Source of the DNA: Paenibacillus harenae
GTDB taxonomy: Bacteria > Bacillota > Bacilli > Paenibacillales > Paenibacillaceae
Assembly (NCBI RefSeq): GCF_030812415.1
Contig: NZ_JAUSST010000003.1
Coordinates: forward strand, 372,001-436,000
Reading direction: 5' to 3'
Length of the DNA stretch: 64,000 bases
The first letter of the stretch is position 1. The number at the start of each line of letters is the position of its first letter. Position numbers and translations under genes: made by a program. The notes beneath the pieces are model-generated. The model made no database searches, was not told where the DNA came from, and was given only the letters and a program-made list of their open reading frames with translations. Below, piece after piece: positions 28,217 through 37,187 of the stretch.

Positions 28217-28486
28217 CGCAGAATCGACTATAAATGATTGACGAACGTTGGCGAATCGGATTATGATAGTAGTTAGTAATATATATAGTAACAAGTTAAT
28301 AATTTTATTAATCTACTTGACACTTTTAAACGCTAGGCATTCGATTTCACGTGAGTGAGATAACATCTTTGTTAATATGTAAGCGTTTAACTTGTGGAGG
28401 GAGGTGCGACGAGTAGGGCGATACGTAGTTAGTCAGGCATCATTCCGGCAATTGTTACGATATTAAAGGAGGCGAAGGATAGAACG
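28217..28486 (+). promoter_or_regulatory. Upstream control region of the secreted arabinanase
   Basis: AT-rich stretch with palindrome TTAATAA-TT-TTATTAA (28296-28311) just before a perfect -35 TTGACA (28317-28322); a weak -10 lies near 28340. TTAAACGCT (28326-28334) and AAGCGTTTAA (28381-28390) are inverted copies of a half-site, and the second lies in the cre-like 15-mer at 28377-28391. The leader before the ATG is therefore about 140 nt. No gene is seen in the 394-nt gap. Confidence 0.5.
28377..28391 (+). promoter_or_regulatory. cre-like site upstream of the arabinanase gene
   Basis: ATGTAAGCGTTTAAC matches WTGNAANCGNWNNCW except near the last two positions. Downstream of the promoter, so CcpA could act as roadblock. 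Confidence 0.4.
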
Positions 28487-31400
28487 ATGAAGACGGGAAA
28501 TAGCTTAAGGAAAGAAGCCATGAAGCTGCTGATTGGATTTTTAGCGATTGTTCTGCTGCTGCCGACGACGCTCGTAGGCGCCGTCCCGGCAACGGATGGA
28601 GCGTCCAAGCCGACCGCACCAAGCAAGACGGACCCGACCTTCGGGGAAGTATCCGTCCATGATCCGTCGATCGTGAAGGACGGCGACACCTATTACGTAT
28701 TCGGCTCGCATATCGAAGCGGCCAAGTCGACCGATCTGATGCATTGGACGCGCTTCACGAACGGTTATGAGACGACGAACAATGCGCTGTTCGGCGATCT
28801 GTCGGCCAATCTGGCGGAATCGTTCGATTGGGCGGGGGAGAACGACGCCGACAGTCGGGGCGGCTTCTCCGTCTGGGCGCCCGACGTGTTATGGAATGCG
28901 GACTATGTGAATGAGGATGGCTCCAAAGGCGCTTACCTGATGTACTATTCGGCATCGTCGACCTATATCCGATCGGCGATCGGCATTGCGGCTTCCCAGT
29001 CGATCGAAGGTCCGTATGACTATGTAGATACGATTATATACTCCGGCTTCACGCAGGACACGGCTATGGACGAAAACAGCGTTATCGATAAGAAATGGAC
29101 GAACACGAATATTCCGGAGCTTATCGAAGATGGCGTTCTGGAGGAGTCGACCGCATGGTTCAATGGCAACGGCTCTTACAAGAACAGCGTGTACCCAAAC
29201 GCAATCGACGCGAATTTGTTTTATGACGAGGAAGGCAAGCTGCATATGACATACGGATCGTGGTCGGGCGGCATCTTCCTGCTGGAGATCGACAAGACGA
29301 CAGGAAGGCCGATTTATCCGGGAGCGGACGGCGAGACGGATGACGGCAGGCTGATCGACCGCTACTTCGGCACGAAGATCGCGGGCGGTTACGGCAAGTC
29401 CGGCGAAGGACCGTATGTGAGGTATGACAGCGAGACGGGCTACTACTTCCTGAACGTCACGTACGGATGGCTCGGCGCCGACGGCGCATACAACATGAGG
29501 CTGTTCCGAGCGACATCGCCAGAAGGCCCGTATACCGACGCTCTGGGCCAGGACGCCGTTCTGCCGGGCAATACGGCCAATGATCCGTATGGCAACAAAC
29601 TGATCGGCAATTACTTGTTCGAGCGCAAGGCCGGCGATCCGGGAACGGGAATCGGCATCGGCTATGTGTCCTCGGGGCATAACTCGCTTTATTTCGACGA
29701 GACGTCCGGACAGAAGTTTATCGTGTTCCATACGCGATTCCCGGAATCCGGCGAGTTCCATGAAGTGCGCGTGCACCAGCTGTTCATGAACGAGGACAAC
29801 TGGCCGGTCGTTGCGCCGCATCGTTATACCGGGGAGAAGCTTGCGAAGGTGAACGAGAAGCATATCGCGGGGGAATACCGCTTCATCAATCACGGCAAGA
29901 CGAATGCGGTGCCGACCGTGAAGTCCGTGCTCATTCGTCTGAATGAAGACCATACCGTCAGCGGAGACGTGACGGGAAGCTGGCGGCTGAACGGCAATTA
30001 TTTTGCGGAATTGACCATCGAAGGCGTCGCTTACAAAGGCGTGTTCGCGAAGCTCTGGGATGAGGGCTCGCAAAGCGATGTGTTAACCTTTACGGCCATG
30101 TCGGGCGAAGGCGCTTCGATCTGGGGCAGCAAGCTGCGCGATCGCACCGACAAGCAGCTTGTGAACGATGTGCTGAAGGACATCCAGCTTGGCGATCTTA
30201 CGAAGGTTGTGTCCGACTTGACGCTTCCGCGTGAAGGCGCGCGTTATTCGGAGATAAGGTGGACGACAAGCGATTCGGATATCGTGACCGAGCAAGGCGT
30301 CGTCACGCGTCCGGAGGCGGATGCCGGTCCTGCGACGGCGGTGTTGACGGCTACCGTAACGAAAGGCGGTGAGACGGGGTCGAAGGCATTCACGATCAAC
30401 GTGCTCCCGTCCCAGCCATCCGAACTTGTCGCAAACTACGAATTCGAAGAGGGATTATCGGATTCGACAGGCAGCTTCGACGAAGGAACGGTTACGGGCA
30501 ACAGAATCGACAACACGGACGGCATGATTGCGTATTCGGAGGGTATGTACGGCAATGCGGCGGCGTTGGACGGCAATTCCGGCATCAAGCTGCCTAACGG
30601 ATTGATCGGGGGCAACAGCTATTCGGTATCGTTATGGCTGAATCCGGAGGAGCTAACGGCGTTCACGACCGTATTCTTCGGCGCGAGAGACGCCAATAAC
30701 TGGATCAGCTTACTGCCGCAAGGCCCTGTCGGTAACCAGACAATGCTCTGGTCCGGAAGCGAGAAGTGGTATGACGCGGCAGCAGGAATGACCATCAAAG
30801 CCCGGCAATGGTCGCATATTGCGTTCACGGTAGAGAACGGCAATGCTAAGCTGTACGTGAACGGCGCTTTGAAATTTAGCGGTGCGGCGTTCCCCGATAT
30901 TTTCACTAGCGGCGACGGGGTGTTCAGCCTTGGCGTGAACTGGTGGGATACGCCGTACAAAGGGCTGCTGGACGACCTTCGCATCTATGAAGGCATCCTG
31001 ACGCAGCAAGAGGTTCAGCAGCTGGTGTTCGATCCCGAAGTTGCCGTCGACGGCGTGCAGCTTGGCGTTACGGACAAAAAGGTATTCGTCGGCAATACGT
31101 ATACGCCGTCCAACGTCGCGGTATCTCCTATCAATGCCGGCAACCGGCAGTTGCTGTGGAGCTCGGCGAACGAAGCCGTTGCGATGGTTGACGGCCATAC
31201 AGGGAAAGTAACGGCCGTTCAAGCCGGTATCGCGGAAATTACGGCGACGGCGGCGGACGGGAGCGGGGCAACCGCATCTTACTTGGTTGAAGTTGTCGAT
31301 CAAGCGGTCGCCCATTACGGCTTCGACGGCGATCTGACGGATGCGCTCGGAGGCACGGCCGGATCGGTAACCGGCAATCGGGTCGACAACGCGGGCGGCA

Positions 31401-31918
31401 CGATTACATTCGGCGAGGGCGTCTCCGGCGAAGCGGCAATCTTCAATGGCAGCTCGGGCGTCCGTCTGCCGAACGGCCTCATCGCAAGCGACAGCTACAC
31501 CGTAGCTATGTCCCTCTACGTTGAACGAGGCAGCCAGTACACACCTGCGTTCTTCGGAGCCCGGTCGGGCGACAGCTGGATCAGCCTCGTGCCGCGCGGT
31601 CCTGGCGATGCGCAGCCGACGATGCTATGGTCCGGCACGGCATGGTACGATGCCCCGACCGGCATGCAGATTCCGGTCGGCGAATGGGCCCATGTTGCCT
31701 TTACGGTAGAGGAAGGCCGCGTGACGGTATACATTAACGGCGAGGAGAAGTTCACGGGCACGGGCTTCCCGAACGTGTTCACGACTGCCGATGGCGTATT
31801 CGCGCTGGGCGTCAACTACTGGGATACGCCGTTCGTCGGCATGATCGACGAGCTTCTCGTCTACGATGCGGCGTTATCCGCCGAGCAGATCGCGGATCTT
31901 GGAGCGGGCGCTCCATAA
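28487..31918 (+). CDS. Secreted multidomain GH43 arabinanase (Abn2-like) with two LamG domains
   Basis: 1143 residues. Signal peptide about 1-33. Residues about 52-460 form a GH43 five-bladed propeller with catalytic base D59 (VHDPSIV) and the FSVWAPDV and MTYGSWSGGIFLLE blades; residues about 465-560 resemble the C-terminal module of Bacillus Abn2. Then an atrophied Ig-like domain (about 563-640), LamG/concanavalin-like domain 1 (about 648-845), Ig-like BIG2 domain (about 855-938) and LamG domain 2 (about 942-1143). The LamG copies share SYTVxxSL-, FFGAR, MLWSG and VFxLGVNxWDTP blocks, so they arose by duplication. Likely endo-arabinanase on pectic arabinan with added carbohydrate-binding modules; no cell-wall anchor is visible. 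Confidence 0.9.
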   Translation: MKTGNSLRKEAMKLLIGFLAIVLLLPTTLVGAVPATDGASKPTAPSKTDPTFGEVSVHDPSIVKDGDTYYVFGSHIEAAKSTDLMHWTRFTNGYETTNNALFGDLSANLAESFDWAGENDADSRGGFSVWAPDVLWNADYVNEDGSKGAYLMYYSASSTYIRSAIGIAASQSIEGPYDYVDTIIYSGFTQDTAMDENSVIDKKWTNTNIPELIEDGVLEESTAWFNGNGSYKNSVYPNAIDANLFYDEEGKLHMTYGSWSGGIFLLEIDKTTGRPIYPGADGETDDGRLIDRYFGTKIAGGYGKSGEGPYVRYDSETGYYFLNVTYGWLGADGAYNMRLFRATSPEGPYTDALGQDAVLPGNTANDPYGNKLIGNYLFERKAGDPGTGIGIGYVSSGHNSLYFDETSGQKFIVFHTRFPESGEFHEVRVHQLFMNEDNWPVVAPHRYTGEKLAKVNEKHIAGEYRFINHGKTNAVPTVKSVLIRLNEDHTVSGDVTGSWRLNGNYFAELTIEGVAYKGVFAKLWDEGSQSDVLTFTAMSGEGASIWGSKLRDRTDKQLVNDVLKDIQLGDLTKVVSDLTLPREGARYSEIRWTTSDSDIVTEQGVVTRPEADAGPATAVLTATVTKGGETGSKAFTINVLPSQPSELVANYEFEEGLSDSTGSFDEGTVTGNRIDNTDGMIAYSEGMYGNAAALDGNSGIKLPNGLIGGNSYSVSLWLNPEELTAFTTVFFGARDANNWISLLPQGPVGNQTMLWSGSEKWYDAAAGMTIKARQWSHIAFTVENGNAKLYVNGALKFSGAAFPDIFTSGDGVFSLGVNWWDTPYKGLLDDLRIYEGILTQQEVQQLVFDPEVAVDGVQLGVTDKKVFVGNTYTPSNVAVSPINAGNRQLLWSSANEAVAMVDGHTGKVTAVQAGIAEITATAADGSGATASYLVEVVDQAVAHYGFDGDLTDALGGTAGSVTGNRVDNAGGTITFGEGVSGEAAIFNGSSGVRLPNGLIASDSYTVAMSLYVERGSQYTPAFFGARSGDSWISLVPRGPGDAQPTMLWSGTAWYDAPTGMQIPVGEWAHVAFTVEEGRVTVYINGEEKFTGTGFPNVFTTADGVFALGVNYWDTPFVGMIDELLVYDAALSAEQIADLGAGAP

Positions 31919-32001
31919 CTTCGAACACACTTCATAGAGGTTACAAAAGAAAAGTCTGTTCCTATGGCGAAATGCAACCCGTCTAGTAGACAGCACAAAA
32001 C

Positions 32002-32050
32002 AAGCGGCCTTATTCCTGAATTTCATGGGGATGAGGCCGTTTCCTTTATT
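32002..32050 (+). terminator. Terminator after the arabinanase gene
   Basis: CGGCCTTATTCC pairing with GGGGATGAGGCCG around the loop TGAATTTCAT, followed by TTTCCTTTATTTT. Closely related to the terminator at 13364-13405. Confidence 0.75.
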
Positions 32051-32129
32051 TTGGGTCTGGCAGCGTAAGAGACGCCTTCTTCCGGGAGCTGGTTTCGGCT
32101 GACCTATCGGTAGATTCGAAACAGGGGCT

Positions 32130-32402
32130 TCAGCGCAGCCTTACTCTTCGTTTCTTGGCCCGGTTATTGCGAACAACGTTCATGGCGGGGAAGGCAACGC
32201 GGAACGGAGCGGGTTTCGCCTTCTTGCGCGAACGCTTGACCGAGGTGGCTGCCGTCTCTTCTTCGGTGGATTCCCCGGGACCGCTTATTTCCGTCGTGAT
32301 TTCGCTCGGGCTAATGATTTTCGCATTGCCGAAGTTGATTTTGCCCTCGTTCTTGACGATAACGACCTTCCCAATCCAGCAAAAAAACATAGGGAGCAGC
32401 AT
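32130..32402 (-). CDS. Small GerPA/GerPF-like spore germination protein (tentative)
   Basis: 90 residues. The central segment VVKNEGKINFGNAKIISP resembles the NFG-x-x-ISP pattern of the small spore-coat permeability proteins GerPA/GerPF, preceded by a hydrophobic start (MFFCWIG). The tail is strongly basic (SRKKAKP, KKRRVRLR), unlike typical GerP proteins. Codon choice looks genuinely coding. AGGAAGGG touches the ATG at 32402, so the ATG at 32390, 12 nt further, is an alternative start. Alone between the arabinanase and the AraC regulator. Could also be an unrelated small basic protein. Confidence 0.5.
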   Translation of the reverse strand: MLLPMFFCWIGKVVIVKNEGKINFGNAKIISPSEITTEISGPGESTEEETAATSVKRSRKKAKPAPFRVAFPAMNVVRNNRAKKRRVRLR

Positions 32403-32526
32403 CCCTTCCTAAGTATAGGCGTTAGCGCCAGTTAAGGCGCATAGCTACTTCCCTCCATGCTATGACCGGCCATCCATGCAGGCGTTGGCGAATGGACGGG
32501 ATACATTAGCCCGATTTATGCGAAGG

Positions 32527-33411
32527 CTAGCCGCCTTGAAGGCTTCGATATTCAGAGGGCGATTGCCCGACGATTTTCTTGAAGACGGCATTGAACGAGT
32601 CGATGTCGCGGTAGCCGACGAGTTCGGCAATGACGCTTACTTTGCGAGAGGAGCCGCGCAGCAACTCGCAGCTCTTATGGATGCGCGCATTTTGCAGGTA
32701 AGAGCCAAATGATTGGCCGGAATGCCTCTGGAATAGTCTCTGTAAATGTCTGATGCTCCATCTGGAGATATGCGACAGATCAGACAAAGTAATCGGCTCG
32801 GATAAATGCTCCCCGATATATTGGATGACGTTTGTGAAGTCGGCAGCATCGGCCGATCTCTTGTCGGCGTCTCCGTATTTCAGCCGATACACGGTAATGG
32901 CCAATTGGCTCACGAGCGAGAGCAGCATCGTTGCGGAGCCGATACTTGGAACGGACATTTCCCGGTACAGCCTCTGCATGATGCTCTCGATCGAGCCGTC
33001 CCGATCAAACGCGTTGAAATAAGATGAGGCGCTGCTCCTTTCGTTGCCGCCGCAGAGCGACTTGAGATGTTCTTGAACGGGATCATCCAGCAGGATGGGC
33101 GACAGACGATCGACCATATAGTTGTCGAACAGGCAGTTGTAGACGATGAGCGGCTCGCCGGCGGGACCTGGCGTAGACGGCCGAAACACATGCGAGATGC
33201 CGACGGGTATGACGTACAGCATTCCTTTGTGAACCGGAAATGTCTCGTTCTCGATATGGTGATAGCCTTTGCCTTGAGCTACATAACAATATTCAATGAA
33301 TTCATGCGAGTGAAACGGAACGTTGAAGTCCTCGGTCGCCCGATTGACGAATAGGCGCAAATTGTTTTGCAAATAGGCCTCGCTCTTGAATAGCTCGGTC
33401 GTTCGATTCAT
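32527..33411 (-). CDS. AraC family transcriptional regulator with cupin sensor domain
   Basis: 294 residues. N-terminal cupin-like domain about 15-150 (NVPFHSHEFIEYCYVAQGKGYHHIE in outline, HKGMLYVIPVGISHVF), C-terminal AraC double helix-turn-helix about 195-292 (ITLSDLSHISRWSIRHLQRLF, GYRDIDSFNAVFKKIVG). The ATG at 33411 follows GAGGAGG by 7 nt; a longer frame starting at 33768 would overlap the rhamnosidase gene and is rejected. Divergent from the GH78 gene, 133 nt between starts: most likely the rhamnose- or rhamnoside-responsive activator of that gene. Confidence 0.93.
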   Translation of the reverse strand: MNRTTELFKSEAYLQNNLRLFVNRATEDFNVPFHSHEFIEYCYVAQGKGYHHIENETFPVHKGMLYVIPVGISHVFRPSTPGPAGEPLIVYNCLFDNYMVDRLSPILLDDPVQEHLKSLCGGNERSSASSYFNAFDRDGSIESIMQRLYREMSVPSIGSATMLLSLVSQLAITVYRLKYGDADKRSADAADFTNVIQYIGEHLSEPITLSDLSHISRWSIRHLQRLFQRHSGQSFGSYLQNARIHKSCELLRGSSRKVSVIAELVGYRDIDSFNAVFKKIVGQSPSEYRSLQGG

Positions 33412-33504
33412 TAGCGCTCCTCCTCTATGCAGATGGCCTGATCGCAGGGGAATGATGTCTTCATTGGCAGGTGTCTGCAAGACCGCGATCCTTATAATTA
33501 TAAA

Positions 33505-33519
33505 TTGAAAGCGCATCAA
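33505..33519 (+). promoter_or_regulatory. cre-like site and -10 box of the rhamnosidase promoter
   Basis: TTGAAAGCGCATCAA has one mismatch to the cre consensus. It begins 6 nt after a perfect -10 TATAAT (33493-33498) whose -35 is poor, as expected for an AraC-dependent promoter. Confidence 0.45.
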
Positions 33520-33544
33520 AAATCTATGCGAGGGAGTCGTTCTC

Positions 33545-36229
33545 ATGTTCCAAATAACGAAGCTACGCTGCGAGTACAAAGAAAACCCAATCGGCATCGA
33601 TTGGAAGGTCATTCCAAGGATCAGCTGGCAGTTGCTGTCCGACGTCAGAGATTGCGCGCAATCCGCGTACCAAGTGCAGGTTGCGACTGACCGTGCCTTC
33701 GAAGCCGTTCGGTGGGATTCCGGCAAAATAAATTCGGCGCAGTCCATCCATGTCGAGCTTGATTCCATGCAGCTGGAAGCGCGGACTCGCTATTACTACC
33801 GCGTTCAGGCCTGGGATGGGTTTGGCGCTAACACGGGATGGTCGACCGCGTCCTTCTTCGAGACGGGGTTGGCCGATGCAAGCGGGTGGCAGGCGGAGTG
33901 GATTACAGCGCCGGAATCGCTAATTCCGCAAGCCGACGATCGCTCCCCGCAGCTTCGAACGTTCTTCGAGGTGGCAGGAGCCGTCGAGAGCGCGCGGATT
34001 TATGTGACGGCGCTTGGCTTATATGAATTGAAGCTGAACGACGAACGCGTCGGGGATCATTATTTTACACCGGGGTGGACGAGTTATTGGAATCGCCTGC
34101 AATATCAAACCTATGAGGTGACCGGGCTGCTGAAGGAAGGGGATAACGCGCTTGGCGCGCTGCTCGGCAACGGCTGGTACAAAGGCTACTTGGGCTATAG
34201 GGGACAGAAGGAAACCTATGGCGCGAACCGGGCGCTGCTCCTGGAGCTTCATATCCGATACAAGGACGGCTCCGAGCAGCATGTGTTCTCGGGTAACCGC
34301 TGGCAGGCCGGAGAGAGCGCGATTCGCATGTCGGACATCTACATGGGCGAGCATTACGATGCGCGGCTGGAGCGGGATTGGAGGGACCGGTCGCAGGATG
34401 GCTGGCAGCAAGCGGCGGTCGTCGAGCATCCGAAGGACATCATCGTCGCGCAGGAAAATGTTCCGGTTACGAAGCTGGAACGGTTGAAACCGATCGAATT
34501 GGTAAGGACGCCAAAGGGCGAGCTCGTTCTTGATATGGGACAGAACATGGTCGGCTGGCTGAGCTTTAGCGTGCAAGGGGAAGCGGGCCATACGGTCGAG
34601 CTGGTGCATGCGGAGGTGCTGGATTCCGAAGGCAATTTCTACCGCGACAATATTCGCTCGGCGCAGCAATGCGTGCGTTATACGCTGAAGGGCGGGGAGA
34701 AGGAGACATACGAGCCGCATTTTACGTTCCAGGGGTTTAGGTTCGTGCTGCTTGCCGGATTCGGGGAAAACGTTCAGTTGGACGATTTTACAGGCGTTGT
34801 GCTCCATTCGAACATGGAGCGGACAGGGGATTTCGAATGCTCCGATCCGTTAGTCAATCAGCTGCATCACAACATCCTATGGGGCCAAAAAGGCAACTTC
34901 CTAGACGTGCCGACCGACTGCCCGCAGCGCGACGAGCGGCTCGGCTGGACCGGAGATGCGCAAATGTTCGTCCGCACGGCTTCGTATTTGATGAACACCG
35001 CTCCGTTTTTTACGAAATGGCTGCGGGACTTGAAGGCCGACCAGAAGCCGGAGGGCGGCATTCCGTTCTTTATTCCGAATTTGCAGCGTTCGTATACGGA
35101 AGATTCGATGGAGAAGAGCCATTCGTCTGCCGCTTGGGGGGACGCGGCGACGATCTGCCCGTGGACGGTCTACGAAATGTACGGCGACGCGAGGCTGCTC
35201 GCCGAGCAGTATGACAGCATGAAGAAATGGATTACCTACATGCGTGAGCAAGGCAGCAATCCGTATCTTTGGAATACGGGCTTCCACTTCGGGGATTGGC
35301 TCGGGCTTGATTCCAAGCCGGACAGCTACATCGGAGCGACGGACCGCGATTATGTCGCAACCGCCTTCTATGCTTATTCGACTGAGCTTACGCGGAAGGC
35401 GGCAGAGGTGCTAGGGCATGCGGAGGACGCGGAATACTACCGTGCGCTGCATGGGAATATCGTCGAAGCGTTCAGCAGCGAATTCGTTACGCCTTCGGGC
35501 AGGCTGGCAGTCTCCACCCAAACGGCGCAGGTGCTCGCTCTGAAGTTTGGCCTCGTAGAGGGAGCAGTCAAGGAGCGTGCGGTGCAAAAGCTGAAGGATC
35601 TTCTAGCGGAAGCGGGCGATCATTTGACGACGGGCTTCGTCGGCACTCCATATCTGAATCCTGTTCTCAGCGAGAACGGTCATAATGAATTGGCTTATAA
35701 GCTGCTGTTCCAGAAGGATTACCCGTCATGGCTGTATCAGGTCACGAAGGGCGCTACGACGATCTGGGAACATTGGGACGGGATTAAGGAGGACGGCAGC
35801 TTCTGGAGCGCGGACATGAACTCGTTCAACCATTATGCTTACGGCGCTATCGGCGAGTGGCTATATCGTTACGTTGCCGGTATCGGAACGGATGAAGCGT
35901 TGCCTGGATTCAAGCGGGTGCATATCAAGCCGCAGCCGGGAGCGGGGCTGGACTTCGTGCGGGCAAGTGTAGAAACGATGTACGGCAGCGTAGCTTCTTC
36001 GTGGAGCAGATCGGAAGACGGCATGATGGAGGTACGGGTTACCGTGCCTGCGAATACGACCGGCGTCGTCGTTCTTCCGGGGGCGAAGCTTCAAGGATTG
36101 CTGGAGACAGGAGTGCCTGCAGAACAGGCGGCTGGCGTCCACCGCATGTCGGCTGCTGATGGCGGATCGAGCGTTGAGGTTGAGCTGGGTTCTGGCAGCT
36201 ACTGCTTCACTTATGTTTCTGTAGGCTAG
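33545..36229 (+). CDS. Alpha-L-rhamnosidase, GH78
   Basis: 894 residues, no signal peptide, so cytosolic. Order: N-terminal fibronectin-like domain (about 1-110), beta-sandwich/carbohydrate-binding region (about 120-330), second beta domain, (alpha/alpha)6 catalytic barrel (about 430-790) and C-terminal beta domain with PGAGLDFVRASVETMYGSV. The GH78 motif CPQRDERLGWTGD is at about 459-471 (D463, E464), followed by the aromatic TTIWEHWDG motif near residue 738. AGGGAG precedes the ATG. It would release L-rhamnose from imported rhamnogalacturonan fragments or glycosides. Rhamnose isomerase and kinase genes are not in the window. Confidence 0.95.
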   Translation: MFQITKLRCEYKENPIGIDWKVIPRISWQLLSDVRDCAQSAYQVQVATDRAFEAVRWDSGKINSAQSIHVELDSMQLEARTRYYYRVQAWDGFGANTGWSTASFFETGLADASGWQAEWITAPESLIPQADDRSPQLRTFFEVAGAVESARIYVTALGLYELKLNDERVGDHYFTPGWTSYWNRLQYQTYEVTGLLKEGDNALGALLGNGWYKGYLGYRGQKETYGANRALLLELHIRYKDGSEQHVFSGNRWQAGESAIRMSDIYMGEHYDARLERDWRDRSQDGWQQAAVVEHPKDIIVAQENVPVTKLERLKPIELVRTPKGELVLDMGQNMVGWLSFSVQGEAGHTVELVHAEVLDSEGNFYRDNIRSAQQCVRYTLKGGEKETYEPHFTFQGFRFVLLAGFGENVQLDDFTGVVLHSNMERTGDFECSDPLVNQLHHNILWGQKGNFLDVPTDCPQRDERLGWTGDAQMFVRTASYLMNTAPFFTKWLRDLKADQKPEGGIPFFIPNLQRSYTEDSMEKSHSSAAWGDAATICPWTVYEMYGDARLLAEQYDSMKKWITYMREQGSNPYLWNTGFHFGDWLGLDSKPDSYIGATDRDYVATAFYAYSTELTRKAAEVLGHAEDAEYYRALHGNIVEAFSSEFVTPSGRLAVSTQTAQVLALKFGLVEGAVKERAVQKLKDLLAEAGDHLTTGFVGTPYLNPVLSENGHNELAYKLLFQKDYPSWLYQVTKGATTIWEHWDGIKEDGSFWSADMNSFNHYAYGAIGEWLYRYVAGIGTDEALPGFKRVHIKPQPGAGLDFVRASVETMYGSVASSWSRSEDGMMEVRVTVPANTTGVVVLPGAKLQGLLETGVPAEQAAGVHRMSAADGGSSVEVELGSGSYCFTYVSVG

Positions 36230-36242
36230 CTATTCCAATACG

Positions 36243-36316
36243 ATAGATATAGTTTCTAGCACTATTTCCTGGAATGAAGCCGGTTCTGGCGGTATAGTGC
36301 TAGTTTCTATATCTAT
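36243..36316. repeat. Long inverted repeat, 23-nt arms, after the rhamnosidase gene
   Basis: Arms 36243-36265 and 36294-36316 are complementary except for a central TTT/TTT mismatch block, around a 28-nt loop; a normal terminator follows. Too regular to be chance; could be a small dispersed repeat or a processed RNA structure. Confidence 0.75.
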
Positions 36317-36326
36317 TATCCGAGAA

Positions 36327-36370
36327 AGAGCCTCGACCGTCTAACGATGATCGGGGCTCTGTTCCTATTT
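36327..36370. terminator. Bidirectional terminator between rhamnosidase and ABC permease genes
   Basis: AGAGCC.CGA / TCG.GGCTCT stem with 14-nt loop between two convergent genes; T-rich on the plus side, only moderately so on the minus side. Confidence 0.65.
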
Positions 36371-36374
36371 CATC

Positions 36375-37187
36375 TTACAGCGGCAAGTCTCGCTTGCTGA
36401 AGGAGACAATGCCCGCGGCAAAGGCAACAATCCCAACCGCCAGCAGGATGGCGGAGGACAACAGCGGATTGCCGCCGCCGCTTGCGATTTCGCTAGGCTG
36501 GTAGAGGGCGAATAGCGAGGCGAATCGAAGCCATTCGACGTTTTCGCTTATTTTGCCAAGCATATCCAGACCGAACATGCCGAACACGATCGCCCCCGAT
36601 AGGCCAAGCGCCTTCTTCTCGTCGTTGGCGACGGAGGAAACGAGGAAGGAAATGCCCCCGATCGCAATGAACAGCGCTAGCGCGACCGTATTCATGAGAA
36701 GGAAACGGGAGCTGTCGAACTCGTAACGATCGCCGATGAACCAGAAGTAGCCTAAGTAGCCGGCTGCCGTCGTTATGAGCAGGATCATCAGCAGACCGAA
36801 AGCCAGCACGGAAGCCTGGGTCATGGCAATCCGGCGACGGGATGTCGGCGTGGACAAAAGGTAGGCCATCGAGCCTTGGTCGACTAGCCGCGCCATAAGC
36901 CCTGTGGATACCATAATCGTAAATATCGAGAGCAGAATAGGGAGAATAAGGCCGTAATATTCGCCGGAGATGAACGCTTCCATGCTTCCGAAGCCGCCTT
37001 GAATATTGAAGGCGCTGACGAGTCCATCGGGCATCGATGCCAGCAGGTCGTTAAGCGCGCCTGAATTGTCGGCTATGCCGGGATAGAGCCAGAACATAAT
37101 GACGATATAAAAAGCGGATCCAAAGGCGTAATTGCTCACGCCCTTCATGTTGATCTTGAGCATTAGCTTCAAGAGCGGAAGGTTCAT
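36375..37187 (-). CDS. ABC-2 type transporter permease
   Basis: 270 residues with six predicted helices, the first at about 20-40 (FGSAFYIVIMFWLYPG) and the last at about 244-262. The pattern fits ABC-2 permeases of exporter systems for drugs, antibiotics or lipids. The start overlaps the end of the ATPase gene by 4 nt, so the two are translationally coupled. Substrate unknown. Confidence 0.88.
   Translation of the reverse strand: MNLPLLKLMLKINMKGVSNYAFGSAFYIVIMFWLYPGIADNSGALNDLLASMPDGLVSAFNIQGGFGSMEAFISGEYYGLILPILLSIFTIMVSTGLMARLVDQGSMAYLLSTPTSRRRIAMTQASVLAFGLLMILLITTAAGYLGYFWFIGDRYEFDSSRFLLMNTVALALFIAIGGISFLVSSVANDEKKALGLSGAIVFGMFGLDMLGKISENVEWLRFASLFALYQPSEIASGGGNPLLSSAILLAVGIVAFAAGIVSFSKRDLPL

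Noticed and set aside
28889..30073. 394-codon minus-strand open frame inside the GH43 gene
   Set aside because: Antisense shadow of a GC-rich coding region; arginine-rich, no domain pattern, no ribosome binding site.
33412..33768. N-terminal extension of the AraC regulator to 413 residues
   Set aside because: Would overlap the rhamnosidase start; GAGGAGG and the cupin domain both point to the ATG at 33411.
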